This document shows positions 21,610 to 33,783 of a stretch of DNA of 64,000 nt, piece by piece (positions within the stretch are counted from its first letter, which is position 1; each line of letters opens with the position of its first letter). Position numbers and translations under genes: made by a program. The stretch covers positions 280,412 through 344,411 of the forward strand of contig JAJTTP010000029.1 in assembly GCA_023313575.1 (NCBI GenBank). The letters run 5' to 3'. The stretch comes from Eutypella sp. D-1 (taxonomy: Eukaryota; Ascomycota; Sordariomycetes; Xylariales; Diatrypaceae). The notes beneath the pieces are model-generated. The model worked only from the letters and a program-made list of their open reading frames with translations, searched no databases and was not told the DNA's origin.

Positions 21610-23067
21610 ATGGCCGCCACCGCCAACGCGAATGCGAACGCCCCAAGCAACGGCTCTCCCGGCCGCCCAAGCCCCCAGATTCAGCCATGCCGATATAAAG
21701 TCGGTAAGACGTTAGGAGCAGGATCTTACTCGGTAGTAAAAGAATGCGTACATATCGACACCGAGCGTTATTATGCCGCCAAGGTCATAAATAAGAGGTT
21801 GATGGCCGGAAGGGAGCACATGGTTCGTCTGTTTTTCTTCTCCTTCTCCTCTCGGGTCATCATGGGCCCCCTCGCTTTCTAAGCTAAACGATGCCCAAAC
21901 TAACTATTCCGATATACAAAGGTCCGTAATGAGATCGCTGTCCTCAAGAAGGTCTCTATGGGACACCAAAATATCCTCACCCTCGTTGACTACTTCGAGA
22001 CTATGAACAACCTTTACTTAGTCACCGATCTCGCCCTTGGTGGTGAGCTCTTCGACCGCATCTGTCGTAAGGGTTCCTACTATGAGTCTGACGCTGCCGA
22101 TCTCATCCGCTCCACCCTGTCTGCCGTCGCCTATCTACACGATCACGGCATTGTCCACCGCGACCTCAAGCCCGAGAACTTATTATTCCGCACCCCCGAG
22201 GACAACGCCGACCTACTGATCGCCGACTTCGGCTTATCCCGCATCATGGACGAGGAGCAGTTCCACGTGCTGACCACCACGTGCGGCACCCCGGGTTACA
22301 TGGCCCCCGAGATATTCAAGAAGACCGGCCACGGCAAGCCGGTCGACATCTGGGCCATGGGCGTCATTACCTACTTCTTGCTGTGCGGGTACACCCCCTT
22401 CGACCGCGACACCGACTTCGAGGAGATGCAAGCCATCCTGAACGCCGACTACAACTTCCTGCCCGCGGATTACTGGCGCGGCGTCAGCGACCACGCCAAG
22501 GACTTCATCCGCCGCTGCCTGACCGTCGACCCGAATCGGCGCATGACTGCCCATGAGGCCCTGTCGCACGGCTTCGTCGCTCCCTGGAATCTGGCCGGCG
22601 CCGCCGCCAGCGACGACCCCGTCGAGGCCGCGGCGCAGGCCCAGGCCGCCCGCGAGCAGCAGCAGCAGACGAACCTGCTGCCCACCGTCAAGAAGAACTT
22701 CAACGCCCGCAAGACCCTGCACGCGGCCATCGACACCGTGCGCGCCATCAACAAGCTGCGCGAGGCCCAGCACCAGGCCCAGCTCATGGACGGCCAGCGG
22801 TCCCACGAGCCGGGACGCGGTGCCCCGCCCCACCACGGCGGGAACAACAAGGACAGCGGCGTCGGTCTCGACAAGAGCTCCAACTCCGACTCCGGCTACG
22901 CCTCCGACAAAAACCGCGGCGACGGCGACGTCGTCATGGGAGGCACCAGCGGCGCAGCTGGCGGCAGCGGCGGCAGTGTGCCTCCCAGCCTACGACCCGG
23001 CGCTGCTGTTAACCGTGTTGTCGAGACCTCGAAAGGGCTCTGGCAGGCCAGCCAGCCGCGGCGATGA
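21610..23067 (+). CDS. CMK1: Calcium/calmodulin-dependent protein kinase (CaMKI-like)
   Basis: Two exons, 21610-21822 and 21922-23067, giving 452 residues. The kinase domain runs from about residue 28 to 295. It has a glycine loop LGAGSYSVVKE, catalytic HRDLKPENLLF and DFGLSR. The activation loop TTTCGTPGYMAPE carries the Thr that upstream CaM-kinase kinases phosphorylate in this family. After the domain, NFNARKTLHAAIDTVRAINK is the autoinhibitory and calmodulin-binding segment. A disordered Ser/Gly-rich tail follows. It is expected in the cytosol and nucleus, relaying Ca2+ signals. The start is the only ATG upstream of the kinase fold in frame and begins with an Ala/Asn repeat. Confidence 0.93.
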
Positions 23068-23826
23068 ACGGGGGAGGGAGATATGCTCTCGAGGCATATG
23101 GTAGGGCACGTATTGGGCTCCAAACCACTGGCGCCGACCTGCACATCGCTTCCTTGAACGGAGGGGACGTGGACAAGAGACGCACGGCGCATCTCGTGCC
23201 GCCAACCTATGCTTGTCCGTCTCTTTTTTTTCCCGCCTGCCTTGCGGTGTGACTTGTCGCCGAGGCAGCTGATGTCGGGCCCGGCGCGAACGCAAACTTG
23301 ATCGGGGCCCTCTTCAGGACCTGGCTTTTTACATATACCTACGATACCAAGGTTACATACGCAGAGGCATATTTAGCATTATACATACGCCCTCCCTCCT
23401 CCCCTAAGGTGGGATCTACCTAGTTCATAAGAATACCCCGTGGGAATCACCTGGAGCGAGTGCGGGGAGGGAGGTGAGAGGAGGGGATTGGGGGCAATCT
23501 GGCATGGGCACGGGGAATTGGGGGCGGTGGGAAAGGTTTTATGGAACGAGACAGAAATGGCCAGCGGAAGATCTGATCTCATATACCAAAGCGACGATCC
23601 GATCTCTCTTTCTCTCTCTCATCAAGTTCTTGTTAGCTAGCTAGCACTTGGCAAGCACGCGCGCACGCACGCACACAGTTCGAGTTCTCATACGGTCAAC
23701 CAGTGGGGGGGTGCACGGGGGACCCCAAGGCACGAGGCGCGACGCGGACAAGATCATAACTAAGCGGGTTTGGGGTATTTTCTTCTCTGGTGACATTTCA
23801 CGCACCTCGCGCTTCCCCCCATTACG

Positions 23827-23844
23827 TGACGTCACGTCACGTCA
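23827..23844. promoter_or_regulatory. CRE palindrome with tandem ACGTCA half-sites
   Basis: TGACGTCA at 23827-23834 is the consensus site of CREB/ATF-type bZIP factors. It overlaps ACGTCACGTCACGTCA (23829-23844), so three half-sites follow one another at 5-bp spacing. The array is 0.76 kb beyond the kinase stop with no gene identified next to it. Confidence 0.45.
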
Positions 23845-26170
23845 ACAATCCGGACACGGACGGACGAGCGAACGAACGAGGAAAGGGAAAGGGTCTGTAG
23901 GAAAGAGGGAGAGAAGAGGTTTGTATGTAGGGAAAGAGTGTAGGGTGGCACGGGGAGGAACGAGCGCGCACAGAAGCGGAGATTTGTCTTTGGATTTATT
24001 TATCTACATGCATAGCAACGATACGATATGATACCTATTTATTCAGCCAGTCGCATATTTACATTATACATTTCATATATATTAGAGATCGGGAAGGTGA
24101 AAGCAGCGGCGGCGGCGGCAGCGGCACATGAAGCATCCATCCACCCATCCGGATACCCTCTCTTCGTTTCTGGAGACGGACAACTCGGGCATGGCTAACT
24201 ACGTCCTCTACGTCATACGGGCTATATACTACTACGACGACAAACGACGATGAACGCGACGTTGCGAGGCACAGCCACACCGCGCAGCGCCATGGAACTA
24301 CGGAACGAGAATACATAGTATGCCCTGCTACGTATGGCCTTGGCTCGCTTGGTTGGGGGCGAGCGGCTTAGTCCGTGCCCTGCGGCTACTATGCTAACTA
24401 TATCATGACTGTCCACCGTATTGCATGTGTATACAAGCACACACACACGCCCGAATACGCGTATTCATGTGACCCGGCTGGTTGCCGAGTGACTCAGTGG
24501 AGCCAGTGGGTTGTACGGAGAAGTGGCTGAGCGAAGCGAAGGATTGGAATGGATAACATTTGGATGGTATCAGCTCAATCAAGTCCGCTGCGAGTTCCGG
24601 GTTGGCGGTAAGGGCAACAGCAAAAACTAGGTTTAAAAATAACTACTATTGCTGCTCCGTACTACTCCTAAGATCGCAGTTCACAAGCTCAGGCCCAGGT
24701 TCCCGTCTTGTTGCTATGATGAATCCATTGTTGGCGGCGGCTCCATTCTCTTGGTATACCCGCCAACCTACCTACATACCTTTGGTGCCTATGTAGCATA
24801 ACTACCTGGTATTTTATTTTTTTTCTCCTCACTGCTTATCTATAGTATACTCACCATTACTGCTCTCGGCCTGGACTAAAAGGTAAGACCTAGAAGACAC
24901 TTGATAGCAACCCCGAATAGTATGTATCCCCATATATATGATCGACATCTTTCCTTCCATCCACACCCCCCTCTCCACTTCGTTCCCTCACCTAAGTGGT
25001 TGGAAGGAACTTGCTTAGTAGTAATGTATGTGCAGCTAGCTAGCAGCCCTCCTGATCTGACGCTGGGCTGGGTAGGAGGGGGGGGACGGGTAGAGCTGAG
25101 CTGAGCTTAGCTGAGACGAGACTAGACGAGACAAAGACGAGAACGAGGAAAAAGACTGATTGCGGTATTTCTTCGCGCGCGCGACCGTTGGGGCCCCCGT
25201 TCGGAACCGGGGAACGGTGACGGAGTACGGAGTTAGGAAGTCCGCGACGATAGACCTTAGCGGAGCAGTCTTTCCTCCCCACCTACCGAGGCTGCTGATA
25301 GATAGAAGGGAGAGGAATGCCGCCATTACTTGAAGTAACTAAATGAAAGGTGATTCATAATTTCATTAGTTCGTAACATGTGGCGTTTTGGAAAACCCAC
25401 CCGCATCTGTCCGCAAGCAGGCTGGCAAGCAGGTAAGCAAGGTTCAGTTTGCAAGAAGTTGTGCGTTATGTAGCCATTCCCAATTCCCCAATCCCCATTT
25501 CCATGAATCATCGGAAGTGCGGCCTGTTATTAGTTTTCTTGGTCGATCGCCCATCATAATTACTATGAATTATTTTCATTATTCCAAGTTAGCTTGCTTG
25601 AAACTTTTAGTGGTTACTACACTTTAGATAACCGCTAGTTACATAACTACGATGGGCCGGGCAGCTAGTCGTGCTGTCGGGACCCGTCTCTAGACCGATC
25701 TGGCTTGTGGATATTTCCCATAGTCCACCGAAGATCTTTTTTTCTTTCCCTTTCTCAGTTGGGAAGGGGAAAAGTTTTGGCGGCGAGGTCCGGAGCCTTG
25801 TTGGTAACGGAGTAACGAAAGATAAAAACCGAAAGAGAAGGAAAATTCGAGTGACGGACTACCCGACTTAATCCGAACCGATCTAGGTAATCTCTGCTAG
25901 TTGCTTGGTTTTCTATTTTATTAATTTTTTTGGCGAGATTTGTTGCTAGTTGATAAACAAGCGAGAAGAAAAAGTGACTCTCCTATCTAGATATTCCTCC
26001 CTCTTGTTCTTCGTGCAGCCTGCTCGGGTTCGGTGGTGCTGTACTCCCATATTGTATGTGCCCTACGATCTGCCTTGCCGTGCTGTGCTGTTCGATGCGA
26101 GCTGCACTGCCGATCTCTCCTCCTTATCATAAACTCAGGATGCCAGGGTGCCGTTATGTATACATAGCCT

Positions 26171-26210
26171 GCGTTACATAGTTTGGTAAATATCTTGAAC
26201 TATGTAACGC
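26171..26210. repeat. Inverted repeat, perfect 13-bp stem with 14-nt loop
   Basis: GCGTTACATAGTT (26171-26183) is exactly complementary to AACTATGTAACGC (26198-26210). The loop is 14 nt, and three G-T pairs could extend the stem inward. It lies in the gene-free region. It could be a structured RNA or the remnant of a small inverted-repeat element. Confidence 0.55.
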
Positions 26211-29105
26211 CGGGATTGGTCAGCATCGCGATGTGAGCCAGCAATGGGTTTTCCAATATTCCCTAATACAGTTGACAGTCAAACAGTACCCGCACCGGCG
26301 TAGTAACACTAGAGCAGGGCCAGTCCCTGGTTATAAACCATGTACCTGTCTCGATTCCCACAGGGTATATCTCGCATTGCTCGGATAGCGCACTCGTAAC
26401 TTCGCATCCCGAACTCAAATCTGGGGTACAAAGTACAAGCGTGCATAAAAAGCGCCGTGCACATCCCCGAGCATAACTTTTCGGCCTCCTCCTAGTCCCC
26501 GAGAAACTCCCTTTTTTTTTTGGGGTCGCCCGCTGGCTGCCAGAGGGAGTAGGAGGATCTACACTAGCTGGCAACGCGCGAATAGCTTCGCTCGACAAAT
26601 CTCAGGGTCCTGGCCCGAAATCGTGGTAAGATTTACCGTTTGAGACAGTAGCAAGTGTTGCATGTAAAACCCGGTTGGAAACTGACCGGTTATCGACGAG
26701 CAGCGCTCTGAATTAGATGTCAGATGCATGCATATCTTGGCCGTTATCCATCGATCGTTTAGAGCCCAGATGGGGGCCGAGCGAAAAAAAGAGGAAGGAA
26801 AAAAAATTACAGATTATGAGAAGATTACCCTATGCGGAAATCACATGTCTTCCAGTCATATACTTAACTAGACTTACCTAATGAGTCTTGGATCGTGGAC
26901 TCATACTGTGGTATATCGAAGTTCTAGTCAGTTCTTATAGCCAGATTCCATTTAGTGTCGCGTGCCATCAGCGATTAGTTATCGTTCAAGCCCAATCATC
27001 CACCCCGAGTAGATTCGCCAAGACCATACTAAGCCTGACACCGTCTAACTATCGCCCTGTGAGCCACTCTGTAGACAATGTCCGAAGTATCCGAGCGTCC
27101 CTTCGTCCAATCACATGGACAACCCAGCCACTCTGAGCCTGAGCGAGGCCAGTCAGGTGCAGTGCTCTCTCTCCAGGAAAGCCAGACGGTCGGGTTGCCG
27201 TCTCACATCACCATGTGTCTAGTGCGGCTGCTCAGCCGGATCCGCAGGAGCAGATGAAGGCCGTAGACTCGCACATAGTTCGGGCGGAGGAGCGCTGAAG
27301 GACGCCGAAGGAAGGGAGATGAGTGTATTTATGTCCATACACATCTAATCAAAAGCTCCTTGGAAGTCATATTATGGGTTGCTTCAGGAATGGATGGGCG
27401 ACGGCAACCGCTTAGCCGGAACTACCGGAATAAGGAATTTAATGGGGCCAAGGGCGGCAGGGGTGCAAGGGAGGAACAAGGGGGGGTGCGCCTTCATAAA
27501 CGATAAACTAATCGTGTTATTGGTATGGTTTCTCCAAGCCCCTGTAGGATTTTATGCAGAGCCAACAAACAGCAAAACATCACGCGATGCGGGCCACTGC
27601 GACCTCTTGTCTCTCTCTCGCCCGCTCTCCTACCCAAAACATGCAGAAGTTAGATGGTTATTCCCCCGTCACATGCGGGATGCAGCAGTAAGCAGAAGCG
27701 GCAACCCCAGCGATGTTCACCCTACCCACAGCCGCCCACTACCGCTGCGCTGTCTGTCAAGTGATCCAGTAGTTGAGGAGGAGAGAGAGTGAAGAAGAGG
27801 GGTCAGAGGGGTTCAGAGACTCATCGGCGAGAGATCAATAAAATGATCTCGATGCGGACAAACTAGCCATGCATCCCCATATGTGGACGCAGTGGTAGTT
27901 AATCAACTAATCACGACAATCATCAGGGATTCATGCCCCTGTTGTACAACCAGACAGCGCCAGACAAAGCCAGACAACGATGAGATGTGGGATCTGACTA
28001 AGACTGGGTCGAATCCCGCCCCGGCGACATAAAGCATCCAATCGAAAATTACAAATACCAGTGTCCCATTTTAATGGGAAACGCCCTTTTTTATGAAAAA
28101 AATTCCTCGCTGACATATGTATTCCGCACCCCAACATACTCTGTGCGTACCTCGGAAACATAACGAACCCGAGGGCGAGAAGGCCTGTAACCTAGTCGTT
28201 TGGCATATTTCGCTAGTGATTACATAGTCTGCCATGACCATGGATGACGGAGAAAAAAAAACAGAGTTTATCTAATGTCCACTATACCCGTCATGGCCTT
28301 AAGGCTACACCCGCTAGCGTGAAGTTATTCGCAGGACCGGCCCTCAATCTAAACTTTGTCATCTCATGTGCATAGGCGCCGGCACTACTAACCATCAGTA
28401 AGGGAAGGCCTGACAAGCCCACTTATAAATCCACTTTTAGTGTCTTTTTTCCTTCTGCGCCGTTCAGGGTCAGCCCTCTCTCGCTGTTCCGCAACAGCCG
28501 GGTTAGGCTGTGGTTCTAGCGGTGTCCCATTAGTAGTATAGCCATTGTGTCATAGAACATCTGTCCAACGCAACCACAAAACCATGCTTAATTTCCCTAG
28601 GGGAGTAGGTCGAGCAGGGGGGGCGTGGGAAGGGAACCGGTCGGTTGCTGGGGGCCCTGGAGGGGCCCGTGTGTGGCGTGAGTGGTTGGCTTGGGTGGGC
28701 GTGTGAGTCCCAGGTTGGTCCCGAGGCCGAGCCCAGAGTGAATAAAAGGCTTTTTACCGCCCGGCCTATCCGTACCAGACGAAGTCTCGGGCTTGCCTCA
28801 CCGACCGATGCGCTTTTTAGATATGAAGTAATGATACGCCTCCCTTTCCCGGTATGCCGTAGCATGTTGCAATTACATCTTGATGAACCGCGAACCTTAA
28901 TTACTATCCGGCCGTGACGACAAGGAAAGAGACAGAAAAAAATAGGGAAAATCGGACAAAAAGAGACCGGATTTGCTGTTGCGGAATCGACAGTTTGTGA
29001 GACGGGAGCTGGTTTGATTTGAGAGAGAAGAGGCAGCAGAGAGGGCCGACGCCGCTGATTCAGGATAGGGCTCAAGGCTCTTTCCGATTCTACACCTCGG
29101 ACGAC

Positions 29106-30609
29106 ATGCAGGCATCCCATCATGTGCTCAGCCTTGTAGCACTGAAGCTCTACCTTGCGAAGCACCTGCCGATCGACTTCACGAAGAAGTTTAATTTTCT
29201 CGTACGGGATAAGCCCGATGGCCCCAGCTACATTAAGCTCGACGCGGGGCGGGAACTCAGCCAGAAGCTCTCGCCGCTGGTCACGGAGGACGATGTCACA
29301 GCAATCCAATCGTCATTTTCGGTGACGGACGGCCTCCGGCAACTGCGGACGCGGAAATGGAGCCTGTCCGATATCCAATACGTCTTCCTGGCGGCCATGA
29401 CGATCGGCTCGCTGTGGATCATCGAGCCCGCCGCCCCCTTCCTCAAAACGCTCGCCTTCCTTGGTTTCGTGCTGCTGCTCTCGACGCCCGCAACGAATCA
29501 GTTCTTTCTTCCCTCCTGGCCAATATGGACTTACCTGTTATTTTTCTTTTCCAGTCGGTATGTGACTTTCTGTGATCCCCTGGCACCTTGCAGCCCTACG
29601 ACGGGTGTGTCTGCTGTCATTCGCCGCTTAAAATGGGCCGTAAAAAGATGGACGAGATGCTAACTGTCTTCGTAGATTCGTCCCATATGACGTCCGGCCA
29701 CTCGTATCCGTGAAGGTCCTACCAGCGCTCGAGGACATCATGTACGGTGCCGATCTTTCGAACATATTATCCGAGTACACGAATCCCGTGCTAGACCTCT
29801 TCGCGTGGTTCCCCTACGGCATCGGGCACTTCGGGCTGCCTGCGGTCTGTTCGGCGGTGATATTCTGGTTCGGGGCACCAGGGACAGTGCGCGTGTTCGC
29901 GGGCGCGTTCGGCTACATGAACATGATCGGCGTGGCGACGCAGCTGGTCTTCCCGTGCACGCCTCCGTGGTATGAGAAGCTGCATGGGTTGGAGCCGGCC
30001 GAGTACGGCATGCAGGGGTCGCCTGCGGGTCTGGCGCGCATTGACGCCCTCTTCGGCGTCGACCTCTACACGACAAGCTTCACGACGGCGCCTGTCCCCT
30101 TCGGCGCCTTCCCGAGCCTGCACGCTGGCGCTGCCGTTCTCGAGGCCCTCTTTATCGGCACCGTCTTCCCCCGCCTACGCGGCTTCTGCGCCTTCTACGT
30201 CGCCTGGCTCTGCTGGGCCACGATGTACCTGAACCACCACTACGCCGTCGACCTCGTCGGCGGCGCCATTCTCGCCACCACCATCTACCTCATCGCGCGC
30301 GCCCGCTGGCTGCCGCGTCAGCAGCACGACAAGGCCAACCGCTGGGAGTACACGTTCGTAGAGCGCGGCCACGTCATCTCCTTGAGCACCGGAAAGCGGG
30401 TCGATGACGAGGAGATGGAGATCGGCCTGCGGAGGCGCGATAGCGATAACTGGTCGGACCGATCCTCAGCGTCTTACCGATCATACCGGACCTCGTCCTC
30501 GTCCGCATCCTCCAGCGCCACCACCCTCTGCGTCACCAGCCCTGTCACCACCCCCGACGAGAACCACTGGATAACACGAGAATCAGCTTTTGCAAAGCGC
30601 AGCTCATAG
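29106..30609 (+). CDS. AUR1: Inositol phosphorylceramide synthase (PAP2 superfamily)
   Basis: Two exons, 29106-29557 and 29676-30609, giving 461 residues. The intron has a GTATGT donor and a GCTAAC branch point. Conserved AUR1 blocks are visible: PATNQFF before a membrane helix, VKVLPALEDIMYGADLS, WFPYGIGHFG, FGYMN, PPWYEKLHGL, YGMQGSPAGLARIDALFG. The PAP2 catalytic pair is FPSLHAG (His near residue 300) and NHHYAVD (His and Asp near 338-343). The enzyme transfers phosphoinositol from phosphatidylinositol to ceramide in the Golgi and is the family targeted by aureobasidin A. The C-terminal tail is Ser-rich. The first ~95 residues precede the first membrane helix and are longer than I expect. 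ATG 29106 is the only in-frame start, so an upstream exon or another start is possible. Confidence 0.92.
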
Positions 30610-32224
30610 CCACTTAGCAGTAATATAACGTTAACCAACCACCCACGGCATTTTATCCCGAGCATCATTTCAAAACCACCGACCTACTTAACCTTAAATC
30701 CTACCTGCTTTTACCCGAGGTACCTTAGCACCACGAACCGGCGAATCGGCGAATCGGCGAATCGGCGCAGATTTCATGAATGCATAGAAATGCTTTAGAC
30801 GACAAATCAGGAGATGACGAAGAGTACGTAATGGGGAGGCTGGAGGAACGGGGGGAAAGGAAGGGGATGATTGATACCACATTTAGCAGCGGTTGTTGGA
30901 ATATTGGATGAAGCGATTTTGCATATCCCATAAATACATACCCCTGGCCATGGAACAAAGGGGGGATTGGAGGACTTCGCATCACCCTCGCAACCCCCCT
31001 TCACCTTATCTAATTCGAGATCGAGAAGATGTAACATGGCGCATCATGATATCGACTCAGCTACGACACGAATAACTATTTAGTAATTCATCTCAAATCA
31101 AAGTATCCCATGGACCTTTCTGCTAGTGATGTGTAATGCCTGCAATATTTAAAAACCTCTTATGACGATGAGAAAGGGAACTGTTCAGCCTTACGAGTTT
31201 AAGACAGCCGTTCTTCGGCAGTTGAATGCACGCCAAGTTGGCTCAACCCGGACACTAACTCGGACTCGGACTAAGAGACAGCCTTGCGGCGTGTGATCGT
31301 GTGTGTAAGGTGTTACCCGTAGAGAGGCGTCGGGATCTAGGCGTAACGCTTCGAGAAGGGGCTTTTTCTTCCGGTATACGAGTATTGCGTTATATTTGGG
31401 CTACACCCCTTTGGCCCTACGTTCCGGTCCGATTATATATCTGTTTCACGGCTCCATCTAAGGAGAACATCTCTACTTTGCGCGCTGCTTTTGCGAGATT
31501 CGGCCATAACAAGGTGTAGACTATAACGTTGGAAAGGTAAAAGCATAAAGTTCGTGGTCAATCAGTGTTGCACAGCTTGGCACCCATCGGTGAATGCACT
31601 TTCCAAAGCTTGCGGCGGCTAAAAGAGCTCTAGCAAAAGGAGCAGAATTATGACCGTCTAATTAACATTTTCCTACCGTTTTCCTAGTCGTAGCCTAATT
31701 CATTATTGAGAAGTGGGCAGCGTCATCTACTGTCCGGTGTCCCTTTCTCCATAATCAGCAGATAAGACTGTAGTCCGTTCCGTGCGGAACCTGAAATGGG
31801 GAACCGCCTGGCCCGTTCCTATCATTGCTTCTACATAGCGCAGACTACCGAGCTCTCCGAACTGATTCCGTGGCCTTGCGACCGAGACTGGGTTCGCTGT
31901 GCGAGGGTGGCGCCATCACACCTAGTGGTCAAGCTTGGGTATGCTGAGGTCCTCACATTGAGACGAAGTACGGGACAAAAGTGTAGACCATCCTGACGAT
32001 GGTGGAGATGTGCACGATGGCCTAACTAATGGCAGAGATCGAAATGGCCCCATGATCACGCACCCGTAGCGGATGAAACTCCGTGAGATGAGTAAAACAG
32101 TACAAGAAAATACCTAGTTGCCATGTAGACATTCTTCCTAGGTCAAGGACATATCATACACATCCATGGACGAGGGCAGTCGTGAAGTTATCAGAGGGAC
32201 GCAGTAAATTAGGAATTTGGTATA
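30610..32224. other. Intergenic between convergent AUR1 and PIG-L
   Basis: About 1.6 kb. It contains a short tandem repeat at 30739-30767 and otherwise only short frames without motifs. It should hold the 3' ends of both genes. Confidence 0.45.
30739..30767 (+). repeat. CGGCGAAT tandem repeat, 3.6 copies
   Basis: Three exact copies of the 8-bp unit CGGCGAAT and a partial fourth, about 130 bp after the AUR1 stop, probably in its 3' untranslated region. Confidence 0.8.
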
Positions 32225-33191
32225 TCATACTTGGACTAGATTTAGATCATTCACGTACATATACCTACTTAGCGTGATCCAACCGTACCGGAACCATCTC
32301 ATCTGACTGACGTGTGCCGTCGTCATGGCCCGCCGTGCGGTAGCCCATCCTCCCGTCCCCAGGCCATGCATGAAGATTAGGCTGGCGGGACGCTCTACGC
32401 TATTGCCATCGCTCCCCGACTCTATAAGACGGCCGCCCGAAGATAGGGCCGCGGAGCCCAGTGTTGCGAACACGTCAAACATACCTGTGTACTTTCGGAG
32501 GAAGCCCACGCTGGTCAGGGCGTATAGGTCAACGGGCGACCGGCTCTCGTCCGAGCTGTCCTCTGCGAAGGACGCGACGAAGGCGCGCGCACCGTGGTAA
32601 AGCGAGATGTGGTTCGGGTGGGAGGAGACGCCGTGAGAATCGAAGGTTATGAGCACGTCGATCGTGGGGTCCGCATTAGGATTAGAGGCGTTGGATACGA
32701 ATCGCTCGTGAAGGAGGGCCGAGATTTTCTCGGTGGACCAGAGGGTCATCATGGAGTCGGAGAAGTCCCTGTTACCACGCAACACATAGTCTGTCAGCTG
32801 GGTCTTGCTCTGTGGGGAGAATGCTGTTCGTGGGAGAAATGAATTCATACACAGGGTTATGCACGACATGGACATCCTCGGCCCCTCTTAGCCCGAGCAC
32901 GAGCGCGCTCTCGACCAGCTCTCGCCTACGTGTCTCCCCGAGCCCCTCGGCGTCGCCGCTACTTAGTGATAGGATCGAGACGCGGTTTCCCGCCTCAGGT
33001 TGTGTAAGCGCGAGGACGGTCGGCGCGAAGAACATCGCCTCGTCGTCCGGGTGCGCGATCAGGAGGCAGATGCGCTTGTCGCGGAGACCGGACAGGCGTG
33101 TGTTCGACATCGACGCGATCAAGGTCTGCGCGCACAACGCGACAAGGGCGACGGCGAGGGAGGTGCAGAAAAGGCGTGTATGTGAGAACAT
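32225..33191 (-). CDS. GPI12: N-acetylglucosaminyl-phosphatidylinositol de-N-acetylase (PIG-L family)
   Basis: Two minus-strand exons, 33191-32851 and 32768-32225, giving 294 residues. A GTATGA donor and a GCTGAC branch point support the 82-bp intron. The N-terminus is a signal-anchor helix. AHPDDEAMFF with HPDDE at residues 47-51 is the zinc-binding signature of the family. GDAEGLGETRRREL follows, then DFSDSM, and TFDSHGVSSHPNH supplies the second metal-binding His. The C-terminal MRWFRYGWITLSRYM is typical of the eukaryotic ER enzyme. It carries out the second step of GPI-anchor synthesis, de-N-acetylation of GlcNAc-PI, on the cytosolic face of the ER. Another acceptor (GACAG at about 32793) is frame-incompatible with this donor. 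Confidence 0.92.
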
Positions 33192-33783
33192 GATTGTACG
33201 TGCTCTCCAGGCTGGCGGTGTTGTGCACTTGTACAGAGTAAGGTAAGGATAACTGTCGACTTTAGACCCCTTCCGAGGAGGCCATCTAACCGTCGCCTAG
33301 CTAATGATCTTGTCTTGTTATCGATAGGAAACGGAGTCGGTGCGTTTCGGTTTCATGCTTAGTCGTGATTGGCTTGTGAACCATTCATCAAATAAGTGTC
33401 CTGTTATACACACTTGTCGAAATCGTACGAGCGTAAGTTGGTTGTGGTAACCTGAGTAAAGCGTGACCTCTTCGGGGCTGAGACATGTGATGTAATATAT
33501 TATCTGCTGTACTTCGTAGTACTATGCAGTATCACTTCTAAGCTCACCTCAAGGAATGGAACGGGTGGGTGTTGGTATGCTCCCCACGTGGCGATGATCT
33601 CATCGCAAGGCGCAACCGAGATCGGCGTTTAGACCCGGTATAGCAGGCGCATCTAGTGGTGACTCCAAGACCTCCCCGTTAAACTCTCTTGCCATCTAAA
33701 TAAATAGCGACATGCATCTCTAACTATCACTACGAGGGACGACTGAACCCCTCATTTTCGCGGTAGCGAAGGCCTTATCCAGA
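33192..33783. promoter_or_regulatory. Divergent promoter region of GPI12 and the PNPOx-like gene
   Basis: A 592-bp stretch between two genes that start back to back. No clear TATA box or known factor motif is recognised. It must carry both promoters. Confidence 0.5.

Larger units (their letters stand above)
23068..29105. other. Six-kilobase stretch without a convincing gene
   Basis: All open frames here are under about 140 codons, many lack ATG, and none shows a domain or exon chain. Visible structure: simple repeats of CT (about 23600-23620), GCAC (about 23660) and GGC (about 24105-24125); a triple ACGTCA array (23829-23844); GAGCT repeats (about 25093-25113); and a 13-bp perfect hairpin (26171-26210). 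The minus frame 28530-29309 overlaps the start of AUR1 and lacks support. Noncoding transcripts cannot be judged from sequence alone. Confidence 0.5.

Noticed and set aside
22234..22836. Minus-strand frame of 200 codons
   Set aside because: Opposite the CMK1 kinase and calmodulin-binding coding sequence; shadow of strong codon bias.
27990..28028. tRNA-like T-arm word GGGTCGAATCCCGCC
   Set aside because: No pairing acceptor stem, D arm or anticodon arm at the required spacing.
28530..29309. Minus-strand open frame of 259 codons overlapping the AUR1 start
   Set aside because: Starts inside the AUR1 coding sequence on the other strand and has no recognisable motif.
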